A stretch of DNA of 64,000 bases from Hyphomicrobium album (GTDB lineage: Bacteria > Pseudomonadota > Alphaproteobacteria > Rhizobiales > Hyphomicrobiaceae), in the NCBI RefSeq assembly GCF_009708035.1, contig NZ_WMBQ01000001.1, positions 682,001 to 746,000 of the forward strand, written 5' to 3'. Both the position numbers and the translations under genes were made by a program. Below, piece after piece: positions 1-8,925 of the stretch. How positions within the stretch are numbered: the stretch's first letter is position 1; every line of letters begins with the position of its first letter. Below the pieces are notes generated by a model, which was not told where the DNA came from, did not search any database, and saw nothing but the letters and a program-made list of their open reading frames with translations.

Positions 1-586
1 AGCCCTTCAGGACGGAAATGATGTCCATCTGCACAGTCGTTGCCGCTGCCGCGGCGACGGCCGTGGTGGCGAACAGCGGCGCGAAGGCGATCAGCGGGAT
101 GGCCGCGAGGTCCTGGAACAGGAGCACCGAGAAGCCGAGACGGCCGTGGCGGGTATTGAGGTCGCCGGTCTCCTCCATGACCTGCAGTGCCAGCGCCGTG
201 GACGACAGGGCAAGCGCCAGGCCGGCGAACAGCGCCGTCTGCCAGGAGAAGCCGACGAGCAGGCCGATGGCCGCGAGCGCCGCACCCGTCAGCAGCACCT
301 GCTCGGTGCCGAGGACGAACACGGCGTAGCGCATCGCCCACAGTCGCTTGGGCCGCAGCTCGAGGCCGATCAGGAACAGCAGGAGCACGATGCCGAACTC
401 GGCAAAGTGCAGAATCTCCTTCGCCTTGTAGTCGGAGAACGACCAGCCGATCGTGTTCGGGCCGAGCAGCATGCCGACGACGAGGTAGCCAAGCACCTCG
501 CTGATGCCGAGCCAGCGCGCCAGCGGCCCGGCGATCGCGAGCGCAGCGAGGAGTATCGCGACTTCGTGCAGTGAGACGCCGACCAT
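1..586 (-). CDS. KefB/KefC-type cation:proton antiporter, N-terminal part
   Basis: This gene runs off the left edge of the window, leaving the first 195 residues. It is an inner-membrane monovalent cation:proton antiporter of the CPA2 family. In the family these proteins export K+ in exchange for H+, and KefB/KefC are gated by glutathione adducts. Visible here are closely packed hydrophobic helices, the family motif FLIGLELRPKRLW (about residues 71-83), LALSSTALALQ (126-136) and GFSVLLFQDLAAIPL (151-165). The ATG at 586 begins the alignable N-terminus directly. The regulatory TrkA-N domain that would separate KefB/C from simpler antiporters lies outside the window, so the exact subtype is open. 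Confidence 0.9.
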   Translation of the reverse strand, partial: MVGVSLHEVAILLAALAIAGPLARWLGISEVLGYLVVGMLLGPNTIGWSFSDYKAKEILHFAEFGIVLLLFLIGLELRPKRLWAMRYAVFVLGTEQVLLTGAALAAIGLLVGFSWQTALFAGLALALSSTALALQVMEETGDLNTRHGRLGFSVLLFQDLAAIPLIAFAPLFATTAVAAAAATTVQMDIISVLKG

Positions 587-974
587 TCCCGCCCATTCCC
601 CCACGCCCGCGCGTCGTGCGCGGCTACTCCCAACTTAAGCGCGCAGCGGCCACACCGTTAGCGTTACCTCTACCACGGGCGTGGGCCACGTCGCCGCTGG
701 CCGATCAATCCACGCGACGGCGGCAAAATTTTCGCGAGCGGTCAGCAACGCCTCGTCGAAGCGCGATGAATCTGCGATACTTATTCGCGTCAGTGATTTG
801 CGTCATCTGGATGGGGGCATCCAACGAATCGACGCGTTTAACCGGCGTGTAACCTTAACGTCGCGTTAAGCGGTCTTTCCATACGATGAACATGTCGGCT
901 GATCGTCCGCAGTCAAGGCTCGGACAAGCGGCGCGGTCGATGTGCAAGCAGCTTTGACTATTTGGGGGTCGCCG
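587..974. other. Intergenic region with a CtrA-like box
   Basis: This stretch separates the divergently transcribed antiporter gene and the small membrane protein gene. I see no credible coding frame in it. The recognisable element is a TTAA-N7-TTAA motif listed separately. The promoters of both flanking genes are expected here but I could not assign -35/-10 boxes with confidence. Confidence 0.5.
855..869 (+). promoter_or_regulatory. CtrA-like binding box TTAA-N7-TTAA
   Basis: Two TTAA half sites at 855-858 and 866-869 are separated by exactly seven bases. This is the spacing recognised by the alphaproteobacterial cell-cycle regulator CtrA. It lies about 105 bp before the small membrane protein gene starting at 975. 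In 66% GC-like DNA two TTAA words at this spacing are uncommon, but binding is inferred only. Confidence 0.4.
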
Positions 975-1214
975 ATGTCATTCGATCTCGTCATGCGCAC
1001 GCTGGGGGTACTGACCTGCCTCTACACCGTCGCCTACTTCGTCACCACGATGAGCGTCGCCGCGCTCAACGGCGTCACCTATAACTCCGGCCCCATGTGC
1101 GGCCATGACGGGTGCGTTACCGTCGCCAGCAAGCAGCACGCGAGGCAGCGCTACGCCTTCGTCGCCGACGATGCACCTCTGTGGACGGCAGCTTCGTACC
1201 TGCCGCTCAACTAA
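975..1214 (+). CDS. Small membrane protein of unknown function
   Basis: A 79-residue product of unknown function. The ATG at 975 has a good ribosome site (GGGGG six bases upstream). An upstream in-frame start at 942 lacks one. The first 25 residues form one hydrophobic segment, which could be a signal anchor or signal peptide. The rest is polar and has two cysteines in a CGHDGC arrangement that might bind metal or form a disulfide. The gene is monocistronic and is followed at 1239-1277 by an intrinsic terminator on its own strand, which supports it being transcribed. I recognise no family. Confidence 0.6.
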   Translation: MSFDLVMRTLGVLTCLYTVAYFVTTMSVAALNGVTYNSGPMCGHDGCVTVASKQHARQRYAFVADDAPLWTAASYLPLN

Positions 1215-1234
1215 GCTCAAAGTTCAGACGGACT

Positions 1235-2113
1235 TCACAAGGAGCGCACGCCACCGGCTGCGCTCCTTTGCTTTTTCACGAGCGCGTCGATCTCGATCAG
1301 CTCGGACATCAACGAAGCGAAGTCCTTGAGCGGCACCATGTTGGGGCCGTCGGAGGGCGCGCGGTCCGGGTCCTCGTGCGTCTCGATGAAGAGCCCAGCC
1401 ACACCGACGGCCACCGCGGCGCGCGCCAGCACCGGAACGTAGCGGCGGTCCCCGCCCGAGCTCGTCCCTTGGCCGCCCGGCTGCTGCACGGAGTGGGTGG
1501 CGTCGAAAATCACCGGGCACCCCGTCTCGGCCATGATCGGCAGCCCGCGCATATCGGTGACGAGCGTGTTGTAGCCGAAGGACGAGCCCCGCTCGGTCAG
1601 CAGCACGTTCGGATTGCCCGAGGCGACGACCTTCGCCACGACGTTCTTCATATCCCACGGCGCAAGGAACTGGCCCTTCTTCACCTTCACCACGCGCCCC
1701 GTCTGCGCTGCGGCCACGAGAAGGTCCGTCTGCCGGCACAGGAAGGCGGGAATCTGCAGCACGTCCACCACGGGCGCCACGAGCGCGCACTGGGCCGCGT
1801 CGTGGACGTCGGTGACGACCGGCAGCCCTAGCGTCTCACGGATCTCGGCGAACACGGGCAGCGCCGCGTCGAGCCCGATGCCGCGCTTGCCCGACAGCGA
1901 CGTGCGGTTCGCCTTGTCGAACGACGATTTGTAGACGAGGCCGAGGCCAAGCTTGGCGGCCATCTCTTTCAGGGCCGACGCCATCTCGAGTGCGTGCGCG
2001 CGGCTCTCCATTTGGCAGGGCCCGGCGAGCACCATCAGGCGCGCGTCGTTCGCGACTTCGATGCCGCCTATCAGGACGCGCGCATTCGGCTTTAGGGATT
2101 CATGCTTGGTCAT
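1235..2113 (-). CDS. kdsA: 3-deoxy-8-phosphooctulonate synthase (KDO-8-P synthase)
   Basis: A 292-residue cytoplasmic enzyme that condenses phosphoenolpyruvate with arabinose 5-phosphate to give KDO 8-phosphate, the committed step towards the inner core sugar of lipopolysaccharide. The TIM-barrel family motifs are clear: LAGPCQMES near residue 33, DVHDAAQ, KKGQFLAPWDM, GTSSGGDR and ETHEDPDRAPSDG. Cys33 in the GPC motif marks the metal-dependent class, whereas the metal-independent E. coli enzyme has Asn at that position. The gene stands alone on the minus strand, with its 3' end overlapping the terminator of the convergent small gene. Other lipid A genes in the window lie 40 kb away. Confidence 0.97.
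   Translation of the reverse strand: MTKHESLKPNARVLIGGIEVANDARLMVLAGPCQMESRAHALEMASALKEMAAKLGLGLVYKSSFDKANRTSLSGKRGIGLDAALPVFAEIRETLGLPVVTDVHDAAQCALVAPVVDVLQIPAFLCRQTDLLVAAAQTGRVVKVKKGQFLAPWDMKNVVAKVVASGNPNVLLTERGSSFGYNTLVTDMRGLPIMAETGCPVIFDATHSVQQPGGQGTSSGGDRRYVPVLARAAVAVGVAGLFIETHEDPDRAPSDGPNMVPLKDFASLMSELIEIDALVKKQRSAAGGVRSL
1239..1277 (+). terminator. Intrinsic terminator embedded in the 3' end of kdsA
   Basis: A perfect 10-bp stem (AAGGAGCGCA at 1239-1248 with TGCGCTCCTT at 1259-1268) is followed on the plus strand by TGCTTTTTC. It sits 25 bp after the small membrane gene and would end its transcript. The same bases encode the last codons of the convergent kdsA. Confidence 0.75.
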
Positions 2114-2216
2114 GCCGCTTTATATCACCCCGCCGGGCCGCCGGTCGCAACAACCGGCCCTAAAGCAAATGGCCGCGCCCGAACCGGCGCGGCCATCGCT
2201 AATTCCCGTTTCGGCG

Positions 2217-2474
2217 CTAAGCGACGCGCCGGATCAGGCCGATAACGAACAGCAGCAGGACCGCGCCGAGTGTCGCCGAGATGATGGCACCAATCGGGTA
2301 GTCCATGGCGAAGCCGAGTTGCGGAAACAGCCAGTTTCCGATGAACGCGCCGACGATACCGACGACGATGTTGCCGATAAGGCCGAAGCCGTAACCCTTG
2401 ACGATGACGCCGGCAAGCCAGCCAGCAATCGCACCGACGATTAGAAGTATGATGAGTGATTCAAGACCAGGCAT
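2217..2474 (-). CDS. GlsB/YeaQ/YmgE-family stress membrane protein
   Basis: An 85-residue, very hydrophobic protein of the transglycosylase-associated (GlsB/YeaQ/YmgE) family. These are small inner-membrane proteins often induced by general stress and of uncertain function. Three predicted helices and the Gly-rich signature are visible: GAIAGWLAG (15-22), GNIVVGIVGAFIGNWLF (34-50) and a C-terminal helix ending IRRVA. The ATG at 2474 is preceded by AGGGGAG at a suitable distance, so the longer upstream frame is not used. It is monocistronic, with a 337-bp gap upstream. Confidence 0.88.
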   Translation of the reverse strand: MPGLESLIILLIVGAIAGWLAGVIVKGYGFGLIGNIVVGIVGAFIGNWLFPQLGFAMDYPIGAIISATLGAVLLLFVIGLIRRVA

Positions 2475-2811
2475 CTGTGTGACTCCCCTGAGCGCGAGCG
2501 CTTTTCTCGCCGCGACAAGCCGCGGCATCGTTCGGGAGGACGTGCCTCTTCTCACGTCTACTGGAGCCCCTGCGGCGACGTCCTCCGCGTTCCCCTTATC
2601 GCCCGATTCGGGCTGCGGAGCCCCGTAGACTGTGTACATGGAGTTGTAGCCGCACGATAGGCACACGGCGGGAGTGGGCCAAATCCCACGTGGCGTGAGG
2701 GACACACCGGGCGCGAGTTGACCGGCAAGCCTCAGATAGGGCCCGCCGGGATCCGAACCGCTGCAGCGGCCCGGGCTCCCGGCGAGATGGGCGGCGAATG
2801 ATACCGCAGGA
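2475..2811. other. Intergenic region between glnK-like gene and GlsB gene
   Basis: About 340 bp lie between the stop of the PII gene and the start of the GlsB-type gene. It must hold the GlsB promoter. A GGAAC word occurs near 2593 on the minus strand, but no matching CGTT -10 element follows at the EcfG spacing. I see no gene and no strong hairpin. Confidence 0.4.
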
Positions 2812-3174
<363 letters not shown>

Positions 3175-3241
3175 CTATCGCCCTATCGGGCATCCCCGCC
3201 GGAGTTTCACACCCGACGATTGGTTAACGACGCAAGAGGTA

Positions 3242-3258
3242 ATCAATTAGCGTGCCAA
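3242..3258 (-). promoter_or_regulatory. Putative sigma-54 (-24/-12) promoter of the PII gene
   Basis: Read on the minus strand, TTGGCACG, four bases, then TTGAT matches the sigma-54 consensus YTGGCACG-N4-TTGCW with one mismatch, at the C of the -12 GC pair. It lies about 92 bp before the PII start codon. Control by NtrC and sigma-54 is typical for glnK genes. No clear NtrC site was seen. Confidence 0.5.
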
Positions 3259-3450
3259 GTCGTTTGGAACACACACAAGTCAATGTTTTTACAGATGTAT
3301 TACGCAACTCTGGCGTCTGTCATTGGCCGGTCGCAAATGGGCGATCCGGCGCCCAATGCTTAAACTTTAGGCGGTCGATTGGCGAGGAAAGAAGACGCCG
3401 ACCGCATCGCAGCGGTTCAGATGCACTGCACAGGAGGGCCGAAGAAACCC

Positions 3451-3741
3451 CTAGGCGCTGGTCGACATCCAGCTGCTACGCCGGCGCGCCTGTCGCACCC
3501 GCGGCGTCGCTTTCGCCGCTAAGCAGACATTCAGGCGATCGACGAGGTCGCCCACGGTGACGAGACTGTCGTCGACGGGACCGAAATGCACGTCGAAGCG
3601 GTCCTCGATGTCGAGGGCGATCATCGGAAGATCCAGGCGATCGATCCCCGCTTCCCGCAGGGTCGTCGTGCGCCCCAGGGGCGCGTGCACAAGCGCACAA
3701 TTGCGCAGGATTGCATGCAATTGCATGGTTAAGTCGGACAT
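3451..3741 (-). CDS. Acyl-carrier-protein-like protein without the phosphopantetheine serine
   Basis: A 96-residue protein with the helical pattern of an acyl carrier protein: LREAGIDRLDLPM (28-40), DIEDRFDVHF (44-53) and a final helix TVGDLVDRLN. In true carrier proteins the second helix starts D-S-L and the serine carries 4'-phosphopantetheine. Here the matching residues are D34-R35-L36, so Arg replaces Ser. The C-terminal 20 residues are basic and Ser-rich. The start is uncertain: ATG 3741 suits the family length, but no strong ribosome site is seen and the frame is open further upstream. The gene is monocistronic between pyrG and the PII gene, with no biosynthetic partner nearby. It may be an unmodified regulatory or structural homologue. 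Confidence 0.62.
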   Translation of the reverse strand: MSDLTMQLHAILRNCALVHAPLGRTTTLREAGIDRLDLPMIALDIEDRFDVHFGPVDDSLVTVGDLVDRLNVCLAAKATPRVRQARRRSSWMSTSA

Positions 3742-3889
3742 GGGATCGCTCGGGCGTGAGCTATGGACGGTTCGCATGACAGTTCTGTTGCAGGATTGCC
3801 GAGGGCGCGCGGTTCCCGGCGTTACCGCGGCGCCAACGCCACGCCCCGCCGGGTGCCCGGCCAACCAGCAGTCTGCTAGGTCGAAACCC

Positions 3890-5533
<1,644 letters not shown>

Positions 5534-5591
5534 TTACACGAAGGTCCCGACGATTCGAAGCGTCTTTATCGCCTCATCCCCGCCCGATGGT

Positions 5592-5624
5592 AAAAAGCGG
5601 CAAAATGCGCCGCGCCGTGCCGCT
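5592..5624 (-). terminator. Intrinsic terminator after the lipoprotein gene
   Basis: On the minus strand a 7-bp stem (AGCGGCA with TGCCGCT; plus-strand arms 5596-5602 and 5618-5624) is followed directly by TTTTA. It begins seven bases past the lipoprotein stop codon and should prevent read-through into pyrG. Confidence 0.65.
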
Positions 5625-5630
5625 AAAGCT

Positions 5631-6149
5631 TCAGGTCGCTTGGGCGCAACCGGCCCGCGCCTCCTGCTCGGCGATGGCTCTTGCCTCGGGGGCGATGACC
5701 TCGGAGTTGAGCTCGCCGTTGAGCGTCTCGTAGCTCTCCGCCGCACTCACATAGCTGGGGTCGGGCGGCTCCTTCGCGTAGACGACGTCGAGCATCACCA
5801 TCTGCCGGCTTCCGGCGGTCGTCGCGCCGCCCTTGTAGAACTCGTGCTTCTTGGTGCAGTTGGCGCCGAATTGCACGTTGGTGACCTTGTAGTATTTGAG
5901 CCGCTGCTCGACGCCGATCTGCGCGGCGCGAGCGCGCGCGATCTTTTCGATACGCGCCTTGGGCGTCGACTCGGTACCGGTCGCGCGCACCTGGTACTGG
6001 GTGTCGCTGACCTTGCTCTCCGAGTAGCCCGACGGCGACATCATGTTCGCCGCGCTGAGTGAGGCGACCGGCTTCTCGATGCCAGCGCACCCCGTAAGGA
6101 GGAGTGCGCACGTCAGCCCGGCGAAACAGGTTTGGATCGTCCAGCGCAT
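5631..6149 (-). CDS. Putative lipoprotein of the CC0125/CC1285 type
   Basis: A 172-residue protein with a lipoprotein signal peptide: a short basic start, a hydrophobic core and the lipobox LLTGC with Cys near residue 21. The mature part has GYSESKVSDTQYQVRATGT and then RIEKIARARAAQIG. This GYSE...Y.V...RAA pattern is shared with small alphaproteobacterial lipoproteins called CC0125/CC1285 family, whose function is unknown. It is presumably anchored in the inner or outer membrane facing the periplasm. It lies between secG and pyrG on the same strand, with hairpins on both sides, so it is probably its own unit. Confidence 0.78.
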   Translation of the reverse strand: MRWTIQTCFAGLTCALLLTGCAGIEKPVASLSAANMMSPSGYSESKVSDTQYQVRATGTESTPKARIEKIARARAAQIGVEQRLKYYKVTNVQFGANCTKKHEFYKGGATTAGSRQMVMLDVVYAKEPPDPSYVSAAESYETLNGELNSEVIAPEARAIAEQEARAGCAQAT

Positions 6150-6243
6150 GCGAATCCCAATGCTCGTTGGCTTGATTTGCCGACGAGACTAGCGCACGCG
6201 CCAAGGCCGCATAGTGCGGGAAGACAACAGTCAACAGTTTGCC

Positions 6244-6268
6244 GCGCTGCCTAAGGGCTGGGCAGCGC
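6244..6268 (-). terminator. Hairpin downstream of secG
   Basis: A perfect 8-bp stem (GCGCTGCC at 6244-6251 with GGCAGCGC at 6261-6268, loop 9) begins five bases beyond the secG stop codon on the minus strand. It is not followed by a U run, so it may stabilise the mRNA end or act with Rho. Confidence 0.45.
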
Positions 6269-6272
6269 TGTG

Positions 6273-6665
6273 TTAGCGGTTCTGCGGAACGGCCGGCTGC
6301 TGCAGCTTGTCGAGGATGCCGCCGCGGGGTGCACCGCCTTCAGGCGCCTTGGTAGCCGGCGCGGGGGCCGTGCCGGGAGCGGCGTCGGTTGCCGGCGCGG
6401 CGGTGCCCGGCGCGTTGTCGAAGATCGAGCGCGTGGGTGCCGAGTGCTGGGCAACGAGCGTCAGCAGAATGCTGGTGGTGAAGAATGCCGCCGCGAGCGC
6501 CGCCGTCGTGCGCGTCAGCAGGTTGGCCGTGCCGCGGCCGGTGAGAAAACCACCACCGCCGCCACCGCCGATGCCGAGTGCGCCGCCCTCTGAGCGCTGC
6601 AGCAGAACCACCGCCACCAGAGCGGTCGCGATCATCAGGTGCAGAACGAGCAATGCGGTGGCCAT
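6273..6665 (-). CDS. secG: Preprotein translocase subunit SecG
   Basis: A 130-residue inner-membrane subunit of the SecYEG channel that assists SecA-driven protein export. Two hydrophobic helices (about residues 5-22 and 54-72) flank the conserved loop LLQRSEGGALGIGGG, which identifies the family. The C-terminus is a long Ala/Pro/Gly-rich tail ending PQNR, longer than in E. coli but common in Hyphomicrobiales. It lies between tpiA and pyrG on the same strand, a familiar tpiA-secG-pyrG arrangement here interrupted by a Pro/Ala-rich gene and a lipoprotein gene. Confidence 0.95.
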   Translation of the reverse strand: MATALLVLHLMIATALVAVVLLQRSEGGALGIGGGGGGGFLTGRGTANLLTRTTAALAAAFFTTSILLTLVAQHSAPTRSIFDNAPGTAAPATDAAPGTAPAPATKAPEGGAPRGGILDKLQQPAVPQNR

Positions 6666-6794
6666 GGCGATCTCTTGAAGCTGTGGGGAATGCCCAGCGC
6701 GGGCACTTGCGGCCTTCTATAGCAGATGGCGCTTGGGTGCTAGGGGGCCAAGCCCTCGGATGCCAAGTCCTGGGATTCTGCGGAAGTTCGCCGC

Positions 6795-7856
6795 CTAGCG
6801 CATTCCGGGGAGCCCATAGGGGGTCACCTCATCGGGCGAGACGTAGGCGCTGCTCGGCTTGCGCCGCTGGTTCTTCTTGCGGGCCGCCGCCTTAGCGGCC
6901 GGATCGAGAGTCGCGGCGGCAGGGACGGCGCCGGGCGCCGGCTGTGCGGCCGTCGGCGGAACTGCGCCCGGCGTGGGGTTCAGCTTGGCGACGGGTGGCG
7001 TTGCCGGCGGCGGCGCCACGGCCGGCGGCAGGCCCGGGGTAACGGCCGCAACGGGCGGGGGTTGCGGTGCCTTCGGCGTGACTGGAACGGTCACCGATGC
7101 TGCCGGGGGCGGCGTGGCCCCGGTCGACGCCGGCGGGGCGGTCGCCGTCACGGGATTTGCCACCGGCTGCGCGGGAGGCGCAGGGGGCCCCACAGTAGCG
7201 GGTGTGGTCGCAGGAGGTACGACGGCAGCGGGTGTCACAGGTCCTGCCGGGGCAGCCGGAGCGGCCGCGGCTTGAGCGGGCGCGGCCGCTGCGGGCGGCA
7301 CGCTCGCCGCAGGTGGAGCGGCGGCGGCAGGGGCGGCCTGCGCCGCTGGCGTCGGATTGATCGGCACCGGTGGCTTCGTAACGACGAGGGCCGGCGGCGT
7401 CGTGCGTTGTTGAGGGACCGCAACCGGCGAGGTTGGCGCTCCCACCGGACCGGGAGTTACGGGGGTGGCCGCAGGGCTGGGCGTCACCGGCGCCGCTGCA
7501 CCACCGGGTGCGGGCTGGCCAGACTGCTTGTCGTCGGGCTGCTTGTTAGCCGGCCCCTCGTCCTTTTCCTTTAGCTTGGCGACGGCATTGCGCCCGCCGC
7601 AGCGGAACTCGAGCTGATCGTCGATCTCCAGCATCCGATGGATGCTCTGCAGCCGGTCGGGCGCGAGATTTGCCTTCGCCCACTCCGGCCCGCGTTCCAT
7701 GTCGGCCCGCGCGCCGCTGGCGGTGATCGTGGTGAGCTCGCTGACGAGATTGGCGCACGCGGCCTTGTCGAGCTTGGCGGCCAAGGCGGCGCCCGGGCAT
7801 GCCGCCGCAAGGGCTGCCGCCAGTGCGCTGCGCAGTGTCCGTCCCCCGCGGCTCAT
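6795..7856 (-). CDS. Secreted Pro/Ala/Val-rich protein of unknown function
   Basis: A 353-residue protein of unknown function. The ATG at 7856 opens a signal peptide (basic start, Ala-rich core, cleavage near ALA-AKL). Residues about 27-90 look like a small folded domain with two or three Cys (KAACANLVSEL, EFRCGGRNAV). About 200 residues follow that consist almost only of Pro, Ala, Val, Thr and Gly, and the end is basic (AARKKNQRRKPSSAY). This suggests a periplasmic or envelope-spanning protein with an extended linker. The in-frame extension to 7952 overlaps tpiA and lacks a ribosome site. The low-complexity region makes homology unreliable. Confidence 0.7.
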   Translation of the reverse strand: MSRGGRTLRSALAAALAAACPGAALAAKLDKAACANLVSELTTITASGARADMERGPEWAKANLAPDRLQSIHRMLEIDDQLEFRCGGRNAVAKLKEKDEGPANKQPDDKQSGQPAPGGAAAPVTPSPAATPVTPGPVGAPTSPVAVPQQRTTPPALVVTKPPVPINPTPAAQAAPAAAAPPAASVPPAAAAPAQAAAAPAAPAGPVTPAAVVPPATTPATVGPPAPPAQPVANPVTATAPPASTGATPPPAASVTVPVTPKAPQPPPVAAVTPGLPPAVAPPPATPPVAKLNPTPGAVPPTAAQPAPGAVPAAATLDPAAKAAARKKNQRRKPSSAYVSPDEVTPYGLPGMR

Positions 7857-7948
7857 CGAGGAAGTCTCTCGCTCATCGCTGATTTCTACGGCGTGGACTG
7901 AGGGAACTCTACCATCAGTAGCCGTGATTCCTACTTCAAGGCGAGGGC

Positions 7949-8710
7949 TCAAGTTCCGTAGAAGGCGAGGATACCCAGGAAGTCTGCGGCTTTCAGGCTG
8001 GCACCCCCGACGAGGGCGCCGTTAACGTCGTTAATGGCGAGCAGCTCCTTGGCATTGGAAGGCTTCACCGAGCCGCCGTAGAGAATGCGCATCCCCCGCC
8101 CCTCGCCGCCGAAACGATCGGTGAGAGCCGCGCGGATGGCCGCGTGAACGCGCGCCACGTCGGCGACGGTCGGCGTCAGTCCGGTGCCGATCGCCCACAC
8201 CGGCTCGTAGGCGACGACGGTGTTGGCGGCCGTCGCTGCGTCGGGCAGCGAACCAGCAAGCTGGCGGCGCACCACCTCCTCGGTAAGCCCCGCAGCGCGC
8301 TCGCCCGCCGTCTCGCCGACGCAGACGATGGCGGCGAGCCCGGCCCGATGCGCCGCAGCCGCCTTGGCGCGGACTTGCCGGTCCAGCTCGCCGTGCAGGG
8401 CGCGGCGCTCGGAGTGTCCGACAATCACGGCGCGTGCGCCGGCATCCGCCAGCATCTCGGCGGAGATGTCGCCGGTGAACGCACCGGCTGCCTCCGCATG
8501 ACAATCCTGCCCGCCCAGGAGAACGTTCGAGCCCTTCACCGTCCACGCCATCTGCGCCAGCAGCGTCGCCGGCGGGCAAAGCATGACGTCGGCCTTGGGC
8601 GCAGCCTTGGCGATGGCGTCACGCACCGCCTGCGCCTCAGCGAGCTGTGCGGCGAGCCCGTTCATCTTCCAGTTGCCGGCGACCAGCGGCCGGACCGACG
8701 CCCCTGTCAT
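7949..8710 (-). CDS. tpiA: Triose-phosphate isomerase
   Basis: A 253-residue TIM-barrel enzyme that interconverts dihydroxyacetone phosphate and glyceraldehyde 3-phosphate in glycolysis and gluconeogenesis. The catalytic residues are visible with the start at ATG 8710: Asn13 and Lys15 in AGNWKMNG, His99 in IVGHSERR and Glu169 in [13 protein letters not shown]. The phosphate-binding YGGSVKP is near the end. GAAGGG precedes this ATG, so the in-frame upstream codons are not needed. It is divergent from the PpiD-type gene, with about 215 bp between the start codons. Confidence 0.97.
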   Translation of the reverse strand: MTGASVRPLVAGNWKMNGLAAQLAEAQAVRDAIAKAAPKADVMLCPPATLLAQMAWTVKGSNVLLGGQDCHAEAAGAFTGDISAEMLADAGARAVIVGHSERRALHGELDRQVRAKAAAAHRAGLAAIVCVGETAGERAAGLTEEVVRRQLAGSLPDAATAANTVVAYEPVWAIGTGLTPTVADVARVHAAIRAALTDRFGGEGRGMRILYGGSVKPSNAKELLAINDVNGALVGGASLKAADFLGILAFYGT

Positions 8711-8925
8711 CGCGTACCCTTCATGAAAATCCGTCCATGTTAAGCATCGACCGCCGCCCCGGCGCGGGCGCCGCACGGCAAACTTGCAAAGCCGCAGCGG
8801 CTGGGCTTCATATCATGCCCACATCGAGGCCACGCGCAGATTTCGCGGGCCGCTCACACGGCGTTGCGCATGGAGGGTCCCACCTTCCGGCACCACGGCC
8901 CCCAGCGAACGGAACGATCAAGACA

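Noticed and set aside
2475-2640. EcfG-type general stress promoter for the GlsB-type gene
   Set aside because: GGAAC is present on the minus strand, but no CGTT follows at the right distance.
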